A stretch of DNA of 64,000 nt, from the NCBI RefSeq assembly GCF_014851395.1, contig NW_024041039.1, forward strand, positions 11,129,513 to 11,193,512, written 5' to 3'. The DNA is from Micropterus salmoides. Lineage: Eukaryota; Chordata; Actinopteri; Centrarchiformes; Centrarchidae. Under the pieces are notes generated by a model. That model saw only the letters and a program-made list of their open reading frames with translations, was not told where the DNA came from and searched no databases. Positions within the stretch are counted from its first letter, which is position 1. Each line of letters starts with the position of its first letter. The position numbers and the translations under genes are program-made. Shown here in pieces: positions 48,011 to 57,100 of this stretch.

Positions 48011-48902
48011 TAAAAAGACACATATTGTGTAAACTGAGGGAGATATGATCACTTCTGTACATCACAATCCATCAAATGGGTGTTGTTGTTTTCAATATAC
48101 ACCTCTGCACACAAAAACATAACACCACACACATACAGACACCTTCCCTACTGCTCTTGGGCTAATAGTAATAATGCAGTTATGTGTGGTTTCGATAGGA
48201 AACAGTTGGAAGAAACATAAGGTAGCTCTATATTTCATCTCAACTCTTTTGCACACACAGACACACACAAGCACAGTTAATCCCATACAGTTTCAATAAA
48301 AGCACATGGTTTGCACTAATGCTTTGATCTCTTCTCTCTCTCCACCTCATGCTGTTTCGAAACATAGGTCCTGCAGTTAGATAATGGCCCTCCTCTACAC
48401 TTAGCGCTGCAGTGTTGATGTATGTGTGTGCAGTGTTTTGTTTCCCCTGACTTACAAGAGAAGCACTCTACCCTGAAACTATATAAAATCTCAAATCCTT
48501 CCAAACTGGTTCATGTGCTCCAATCCAGCAGCTTCACCCACTGGATAAACAAGTTTGAAGAACTGTGGAATGGCCCATTAAACCTCTGCCAATCCCCTTC
48601 TCCATCGCTGTTTCGATCTCCACACCGCACCATGAAAGAGTTTACATGATCCCAGTAAAACACTCTTGGAGGAAAGAAACGCTGGAGGTTTCTCTGTAAT
48701 GGCCATGGAGAAGCATCAATTGACTTTGGAGTCTGAAGGGACTGCAAGGTGATTCCATGTGCCTTATTCACTGGGGTGTGTGGGAGAGCAAGAAAGCGTG
48801 TGTGCAGAGTGATGTGGATGTAGAGTTTCCTCAAACATATTTTTCTCCAAATAATGATTTGCATAATAAAAAGCCACAAACATGGCATGATCTCCAGGTG
48901 CC
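48011..48902. other. non-coding stretch, no gene seen
   Basis: A 125-codon minus-strand frame (48511-48888) shows no domain or splice context and is considered chance. Confidence 0.45.
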
Positions 48903-49165
48903 AAATTCAATTCAATTCAATTCTTTATATAGCGCCAATTCGTAACAGAAGTTATGTCATTACATTTTTCATAGAGCAGGTCTAGACTGTACTCTTTGTA
49001 ATATTATTTACAGCAACCCATCAATTCCCACCATGAGCAAGCACTTGGAAACAGTGGCAATGAAAACCCATGGGGAAAACTTCCTTTAGCATGAAAACTT
49101 GAGCAGAACCTAGACTCAGGGTGGGTAGCAATCTGACTCGACCTGTTGGGTGGCAGAGAGCTGGG
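48903..49165 (+). repeat. dispersed teleost repeat (LINE 3' end type)
   Basis: AATTCAATTCAATTC, TTTATATAGCGCCAATTC, AGAGCAGGTCTAGACTGTAC, CCATGAGCAAGCACTTGG and CGACCTGTTGGGTGG occur in order. This is a well-conserved dispersed teleost repeat, probably the 3' end of a non-LTR element. It is non-coding. Confidence 0.6.
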
Positions 49166-49869
49166 GAAAGGGAGGAGAAAGTCACATAACTTAAACATTT
49201 CTTATCTCTTGTTGCCATGTACATGCGCAAGTAGAACGATCTAACTGCGTGGTTTTTTAAACTACTTTCCCTACCACTGCCACTACTGTTCTGACTTGCA
49301 CATATGTACCATACATACAACATGGTGTGACTGAAAACTGTAACTGAAATAGCAGCTGATTGTTTAATTTGAAGCAATCAAATTAATGAAATTCGACTTT
49401 CTTCTGTGTATGTATCCAAGATTGAAAAAGAATATACTGACTAGATGGATAGATGGTTCAAGAACAAATTTCAGAAAAATCTCAGTTATGAAAAGTGATG
49501 CTTCACTGCCACCTACTGAGCAGTTGAGGTAAACCCCCAGTTTAACATCAATGCATCTTGTAATCACTGACAAAATATTTTCATTTGATTCTTTCAGTAT
49601 TTGACACATCAATCCACAATGTTTCCAAGTAATATTAAATAGAGGTTTTCTGAATATGAACCATAGTGAGATACTTCTATTCAATAGTCTCTCACTGAGG
49701 ACTGGTACATCAGGGCAAAGGTGGTTTTACAGAATGTTTACAGACATTTTATTGGTTATAATTAAATACACAAGGTATGCTGTGCAAAACAAAATATTGG
49801 AAAGGTAAATTACTAAGATTACTCTGTTGGTGGTTCTTACAATCCTCTTTAACAACCTCTGCAGTTTAC
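49166..49869. other. non-coding stretch, no gene seen
   Basis: Nothing recognised. Confidence 0.5.
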
Positions 49870-49985
49870 ACTAAAATATTGTATATGATATATGACATAG
49901 GATGGATTGTCTTGAAAATGTATGGTCCCCAGAGGATGAAGCCAGATGACACTGGCAATTCCCTGACTTTCCTCTAGCTCCATTT
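49870..49985 (+). repeat. fragment of the 21.6-kb dispersed repeat
   Basis: GGTCCCCAGAGGATGAAGCC followed by CCCTGACTTTCCTCTAGCTC matches one unit of the family at 21575-22215. Confidence 0.5.
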
Positions 49986-50453
49986 CATCTACATAAAATA
50001 AGACAAAACAGCTGATAAATTTCTTGTAGCTAGTAACATCTGAATGAACTTTATTTTGCCTACACAATAAAAACAGACAGTTGTAATTTTTAAAGACAGC
50101 AGCCATACATTAGTTAGAATAGAGAAGCCCAAGTATCTTTATGCTCCAGAAGAGGCTCAAGGTCAGATCTCCCCTTGATCAGAGATTAAAGGAAGAAAAA
50201 GACATGCGCCAAGCTGGATATACCCCCAAACCTGTTCCCCAGCATACAACAGGAACATGTAGTATACAAGACTGAGGAACTCGCCTATTCGCCTAACACA
50301 TTACACTATACCTGTGGTCTAAACATACAAATGTTTCTTGCAAGAAAAATGAAGCAGCAGATTTAAGACAGAAAGAGATAAATTGTGAAGCAGACAATGT
50401 CTTTGATGACAGGTGCCAGAGAAGACTATGGGGGGGGAAGAAAATTGAAGATG

Positions 50454-50455
<2 letters not shown>
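49986..50455. other. non-coding stretch, no gene seen
   Basis: Nothing recognised. Confidence 0.5.

Positions 50456-50527
<72 letters not shown>
50456..50527. repeat. (TA)n microsatellite
   Basis: A perfect TA run of about 36 units. Confidence 0.95.
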
Positions 50528-50530
<3 letters not shown>

Positions 50531-51833
50531 CATCTCCAGAGCGGTATAGACTTGAGAGAAATCAAAATAACAAAAAACATTCTAAGATCATTTATTCTCA
50601 CGGCTGACACTGTTAAACTAACATCTCCTAACACTCTGTTTGGAGCCCTGAGAAAATATGCCCTCATAACACTGACCTCAGTCATTTTGCTGTTGTAGCC
50701 CTCACTGGCTGATCTTAGATGAGCGTGTGAAAGCTACAAGGACAGGGCCATCTCCCTTACAGTGTAAACATTTTCTCAGAGGTCAGTCTTTTTACCAGTC
50801 CCCATGTGGGAGACCCCATTATGACAGCTAAAGGATTCTTGACTATATGTGTGGTAGTAATAAGTGCTACATATCAGAGGCCAGAGCAGCTTAATAATTG
50901 GATGGAACTGATGGTGAGTCAATTTTCCTGTGTCCAACCTTGGTTTTGGACACATGTAACAGGGCACAAATATGGCTTAAGGAAGACTGTCATCTTCTGT
51001 TAGGACTGTGGAGATGAAAGGGAAATAGCTTAGGATAGAAGCCTTGTATCATAACTATTAATCTGCACTACTGATTGGATATTAGGAGTTAAGACATTTT
51101 TTGTATAGTTAGCCATGTACTGTATTTAAGGAAGCAGTATACTAGAAACAAAATCTGGTTTTCACAGTCACAATGGCATGCTTGCAACCAAAAGTAAAAA
51201 GACAGCACAATGCCACAGCGTGTGTGTGTGTGTGTGTGCGCTCACTGGTCACACTACTTTAACTTTTGTATAGCTTTGTTTACTAGCCCAAAACAATGTC
51301 CTGCAATTTGCATATGAGAGGTTTTACACATGCTCTTGGACTCAATCCCCGAAAAAGTTTAAAAACAAAAATCAGGCTGAGGCACTGCAGGCTGAAGTTG
51401 TGAGAAGATTTATGTGCTTATGAAGGCAAGCAGGGACTTTAAGTTGTCTTGCATGTGCCCCCATTTGCCATAGAACGTCAGTCCAACAGCGCAAGGTCAA
51501 TGCAGTGCAAGTTTCTACTATACTGCTGCCTTAGTGAGTTCATCCGCAAGTGAAATGCTTTTCCCCCCCTTCCTTAAAGAAATGAATACTCAATATGAAA
51601 TATACCACCATTTGTACATTGAGTATAGTCAAGGGTCTTCCACCTTTTGTCCTTGCAATCCAGAGTGCGGTTGTGCTGATACGTAATGTACCATTACGTA
51701 AAAATCTAGATGGCAAAGAAAGCCACTGTTGTAATGCCACAGCTCCTAACATATTATTCAGGGAAACAGCTCATACTCAACAAGAACAGAATGATGAAGC
51801 AAAATTCATGTAGAACTTAATACACAATAGAAA
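50528..51833. other. non-coding stretch, no gene seen
   Basis: No exon seen. A short TG run lies at about 51220-51239. Confidence 0.5.
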
Positions 51834-51848
51834 ACATTCAGTGGATTA
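51834..51848. repeat. 15-bp target-site duplication, left
   Basis: ACATTCAGTGGATTA, identical to 51993-52007. Confidence 0.85.
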
Positions 51849-51992
51849 TCCAAGGAAGTGTACAACAATGGCAACTGGACTTGGTTGAAGATACTTTAAG
51901 ACAGCCTCTTGGATAAGGATTCACCAAAGTCCAGTCACCCTTGATTTAACCTTCCTTGAATAACTATGACCTGGATGACTGAAAATATTCAG
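51849..51992. mobile_element. 144-bp miniature Penelope-like derivative
   Basis: The left part (TGGCAACTGGACTTGGTTG) and the right part (CCAAAGTCCAGTCACCC) are inverted copies of the terminal sequence of the Penelope-like element at 28493-29859. The right side continues into ATAACTATGACCTGGATGAC, the same one-sided tail. A perfect 15-bp duplication flanks the insert. No coding sequence is left: only the two inverted ends and a short joining segment remain. It is therefore an independent, non-autonomous insertion of the same family. Confidence 0.8.
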
Positions 51993-52007
51993 ACATTCAG
52001 TGGATTA
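51993..52007. repeat. 15-bp target-site duplication, right
   Basis: ACATTCAGTGGATTA, a perfect match to 51834-51848. Confidence 0.85.
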
Positions 52008-54057
52008 CTTTGGTGTCTTGACTTAAGTAAAAATACTTTTGGTGGACTGAAGTTAGAACAAAAATAACAGACCGGCTGCCGTTGTACAAAGGACAACTTG
52101 AAAGCTGGACAGAATACCTTCTATAAATCAATATTACAATCAGTGTGTTACACGCAGTTCAGTATTCTGATTATTGTCAACTTCTGGCAGTAATCTAACT
52201 TCATAAAAGTCATGTAAACAATTCCCATTACCCAGTGTAAGGGATTGATCTTCTAAGTTTTTAAACAAGAGTACAAGTTCATAACAAAACTCGAAATAGG
52301 AAAAGTATTGCTGTGACAACGATGCAGAAGGTGGGAAGATATAACTCAAAATAGTGCACCCTTGAAGCCGAAATCCAGTTAGACTAAACAAACTAGTCAA
52401 AATAAGTCATTTCGACAGCTGAACAGCAGATTATTTGTAAATGTCTTAACACATGCACTCTTGAAAGACTGGCTTCTTCAACTAGTCTGTCCTCCTCACT
52501 GCAAGCCAAATGCTGAGACCAGAAAATGCGAGGAGCAAAAAAAATAAAATAAAACTGTCTGCAGCGCTTCAAATATATTGCTAATACACTTAGTATAATA
52601 GTTTAAATTTTATGGTAGGAGGTAGGGGAGAAAACTGACTACTGCATGTAAATGCAGATTCTATAGCAACCACATTAATGAAGTGCATGTAAACACATTC
52701 TGATTTCCTGCAGTTACCCTACAGTTTTTTGTATGGATGTAAACGTAGAGTAACAACCATTCAAAATAATTTTGTAAAAATCCGTGCGAGCTACAATCCG
52801 TCTTGAGTGTACTGCACAAAACCCTTAAAAATCCATCTAAACTGCATACCTACCAACCCCCAATTCCCCCCCTACAACTAACTTCCCCCAACCCAAAATA
52901 TAGCTCAATAACATCTTTTCTGTTCTTGGGCATCAATGTCTCCCAACATAAAACTTTGATAACCCATAGCGGAACTACCACCTAGATTTGGCTACATCTT
53001 ATAAGATGAAAAATAGTTTGTTTCCACTATAGCGCACCATAAAGTTGTAATTATCTTTGTGTTTTCATTGTGATGCTGCAACATTTGCTGTTGTTTAAGA
53101 TACAATTGTTTTAAGACTATAATAGTAAGGTTTTCAGTGTTGTGTTTCAAAATAATTTTCTATACATTTGTCAGCTCATAAAAAGGCCTCAGGTGAAAGG
53201 AAAAAGTTTCATAGCATAGAGAAAATAGCCCCACCCGGCTACCCATGTCCAGGCCTGTTTCGGCTTCAGAACAGCTGAGACAGCAGAGCTCCCTGCTACA
53301 AAAGGCTGATCTTATTGAGACCGAGCCAGATGCAGTAGAAATTTTGTCTCAAGAGCTGCAGCTGAAATGCAGAGTGAATAAAATGTTGCTGTTTACATAA
53401 ATTCATAGCTGCTATGGCATGTTTATACAAGTCAATTGTCAATTATAAGCGTGCATGTGAATGCATATAGGTTTTGTCAAAGGCAGAAAGGCATATTCCA
53501 GCCATCAATGAAGTTATGTATATATTTTCAGGTTTTCTGAACGGTGTACCAAGTAGAGCTGAGCTTGCTTTAGGTGTCAAGTCAGTGCTGATAAAATCAT
53601 TTTAGGGAAGAATTTAAGATGAAGGTAAGGTGCAGCATCTCAACTGACCAAACAAACCTTAAAAAAACAAAAAAAAACAAACCATGTTTACAGTCAACTC
53701 AAAGCTCCATATTTCATTGGGGGGGGTGGACAACAATAGGGGTGATTTAAAAAGTAATGCATACAGAAAAAAAAAAAAAAAAACATCACATGCTAGAATG
53801 TTCTAAACTGCTGGAATATTGTTTGGAATTCCTGGAATGATATCAGTACCCATTGCAAAGTTAAGCTGTGATGGCTAAGGGTGGATAACTTCATTGATTG
53901 AAGAGAATGCCAGTCAGCCCTGAGCCCAAGGTACGGTTGAAGAAGCTGACCCAGTCCAGGTCCTGGTTTTAGTTGACCAGTGGGGAAACTGGTAGAGATG
54001 TGGGGTGAAGGCCAGTAGCTTTGGTGAGGCTTCAAAGCCAGCATTGTCCTTGACATA
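52008..54057 (-). other. eif5a 3' UTR and downstream flank
   Basis: The sequence following the eif5a stop codon on the minus strand. Its 3' UTR must lie here, but I found no canonical AATAAA on that strand between 54057 and about 52100, so the end cannot be placed. A poly-A/T run lies at about 53767-53783 and a G-run at about 53720. No other gene was recognised. Confidence 0.4.
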
Positions 54058-54117
54058 TTAAGTCAAGACCTTGGTGCCAATTACATGCTCTTCATCCAAA
54101 GCTTTCATCACAGAGAC
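54058..54117 (-). CDS. eif5a: eif5a coding exon 4 (last)
   Basis: Acceptor TTTTAG at 54118-54119, then VSVMKALDEEH and on to TAA at 54058-54060. It encodes the last 19 residues, the end of the OB-fold. Confidence 0.88.
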   Translation of the reverse strand, partial: VSVMKALDEEHVIGTKVLT

Positions 54118-57100
54118 CTAAAAGGAAAGGGAAAAATAAGATCTGGGAACAGTTGTCTAATCACTTGTTTTACCCCAAAAAAACATAGAAGATAAATAAT
54201 AAAATCAATCCAACAGTGGTACAGTAAATGCATCCAGCTGTCCACCTCAATTCACCGCAAGCACAAAACCATGAAGAAAGAAAGTGATTATATAACCCTT
54301 TGATGCTTGTGCACTGTCAGAAACTGTTTTTACAATTCTTCTAGTTCAGCTACCACCTTTAAGAGATTTATTTATTTATTTTTCCACCCAGGGTCACAGA
54401 AACTCACCAAAAACTCATCTCCATTATTAAACTTCTTCTCAATTTCTTTGCCCATGTCACCATCTGGCACTTTAAGGTCCTCTCTGGTTACTCCAGTGTC
54501 ATCCAACAGGGACATGAAGCCATCTGAGACACCTATAACCTAAAAATGAACAAAAGGCGGGCAAAGAGCAAAAACAGTAAGATGTTAAACACATGAGGAT
54601 TGTGGATTTAAAAACCAAAACATAACCAGTGTCAGTCAACCTAATCTTTATTGGGAAAAAAGCAGGGGAGAAGAACAGCAACAGCTGATTCACATGTTAA
54701 ATAGGGATCGTTACCAACCAGATATTAGACAGGCCCAAGGGATGAATTAAGGACCGTAGTTTTGAGCTCTGACATTACGGGTTCTTTAAGGTTTTGGTGT
54801 AAACATAACACTGCATCCGCTCCTCTCTCTTCTTCGGGGTAGAGGTCCTCCACATACACACAGATCAAAGTCAGCGAACTGCAGATCATAGCAGTGTTGC
54901 CAACTACCCAACTTTGTTGCTATATTTAGCGACTTTCCAGACCTCAAGCGACTTGGTAAAACAACGACAAGTTGCTAGACAAATAAGACTTAACTTTAAA
55001 GCACACATCTTTCTTTTACTCTTCAACGTGCAGCAGGTGCTGCTGCCCACCCCTCCCCTATCCCAAAGCACTCACAGGCAGCCTAGTCCCTCCTAGCTGC
55101 AGTCAGAGCCAGACATGTTCACCCCTCCGCATCCAGAGACTGCAAATGAACTGCGAATGCAAAAATGCATTTAGAACTACATGGTTGTAGTCAGTGCTTG
55201 AAGTGGGCCGGTACACACCAGTACGCAGTACAGGCACCTCAACATTTTACTCTTTGGCATACCCGGACTTTTTCTTGCTTGGCACTTCTCACAAACTGCT
55301 GGTACTCTCCTCTGCGTATCAGATTCTCTGGATGCTATGTGACGGTCACCTGTTCCCGTACTCGCCTGCCTGCTCATCTCTGTCACCATAGACAGCAGAG
55401 AGAAAAGAAGCTTGGTACCTTTCAAGCAGCCGTGTGCTGAAAATCGTCAGTGTGACTTTTCGTGTACCGACCAATCACAGCCTGGATGGAGCGGTCATTT
55501 AAAAATATTGACAGCATTGTTTCCCCATATGTTCATTTATTTGTGGCGGCCCGCCACAATATCAAAGCTGACCACCACATCTTGACCCCCCCCTAGGCCT
55601 CTTTAAAATCGTATTTGATTGCAGAGCACCTTCATGCAGCACATCCTCTCGCGCTCACCTGTCCCTCTCTCCCTCATGAACCATGAACACAGCTGCACAA
55701 ATTTTTCCAACACAACGCTGTCAGTGTCAGAGACCCAGCTTAAAAAAAAATTTTTTTTTTTTTTAAACATTAGCAAGCATGTAAGGAGCCTAGCTAATAA
55801 GGAGCGCTAAGGTCAGAATGTTTTTGAAAGCTTGTTAAAAATGTTCAGAAAACCAGCTTGCAACGAGAAAATGTTAATGAAACAATGCATAATAAGAAAA
55901 CATTGCAATGCAACTGAAATATAGAACAAATGCCTTGTCCAAAAGCTGATTACTGCATTATATTTTATTTTGAATCGTCACCTGCCACATTATTTTTGGG
56001 GGAAGAGTACTAGCACCTATTTTTTCCCCTCCGCTTCAAGCACTGGTTGTAGTTCTAAACGTTCAGAGCAACGGGTCCTGCAACCACCATGTTGGAACTA
56101 CATGACTGTAGTTCTTAACATTGTTAGGGTGTTTAATAACGGTCTCTCCCACAACATTATTCCTCTACTACAGTGTCTATCAATTACATGCACATGGTCA
56201 ATTAGGCAAATTAGGTAACAATGCTATTTAGTGACTTTTAGGAAAGCCAATAGCTACTTTCCTTACTAAAGGAGTTGGCAAGACTGTCAGAGGCTGCAGT
56301 AGAAACATTCAACATACCCAGGTTCTTTATCGTTACCTGGCTTTACTAAGCCCAACAACTGGGAACGGGAAGTCAATCCAGGGTTGAGTCAACCCAGCTA
56401 TAAGCGTGTTCATAGGGTTCACTAACCCCGCTCCAGCTGCTGACACTGCATCCGTCTTTGTTTTTGTAACAAGCTTCTGAAGCAGCCCACCGGGATCTAT
56501 CCCGGTCAAGGTTATTATTGTTAACAAAGACGAACGAAATAACAAAAACTAGATGTAAAAAAACATTGTTGTTAACTGAAATAAAAACAAGGCCTTACAA
56601 AAAAAGATAACTAAAACTGTATTGTAGGTTTGTAAAACTAACTAAAATGAAAGAGTAAATATCCTTAGTTTTCATTTATTTATAGGACCTAAATAAAGCC
56701 TACATTTTGAGTGATTTTCCTTGTTTTGTTCTGATGGATTTGCTTAGGGCTCATTCTGCATGTGTGATGAACTTATCGAGTACATTGATAGTGAGCTCCA
56801 CTGGCACTGGGTTAAGGTGTCTGCTGGTCATTTATAATGATTGTACTTGTATTTTAACTGACTGAACTAAACTGGACTTGGCATTGTGCAGCGACAAAGA
56901 CTAAAACTACCACCAACACTAAACCTAACCATATTAAAAATAAAAGTTTAACTAGCAAACCCACGTTAAAAAGTAAACTGAAACAGTCAAAACGAAAAAA
57001 AAAAAAAATGAAAAATCCAAAACTATAATAAACTTTGATCCCGGTGCGCCGGTGACAAGCTGGCATTTTTCCTGCCAGAGTTTCGACAACTGTCATTTGA

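Larger units (their letters stand above)
54892..56286. mobile_element. old hAT-like element in eif5a intron 3
   Basis: Left end CAGTGTTGCCAACT; right end in reverse complement CAGTCTTGCCAACTCC. Subterminal blocks (GCTATATTTAGCGACTTTCC on the left, AGTCACTAAATAGC-type on the right) also correspond. No target duplication is preserved, so it is old. A younger 854-bp element (55192-56045) sits inside it. Confidence 0.55.

Noticed and set aside
48511..48888. 125-codon minus-strand frame
   Set aside because: No recognisable domain, no conserved splice signals, composition like flanking non-coding DNA.
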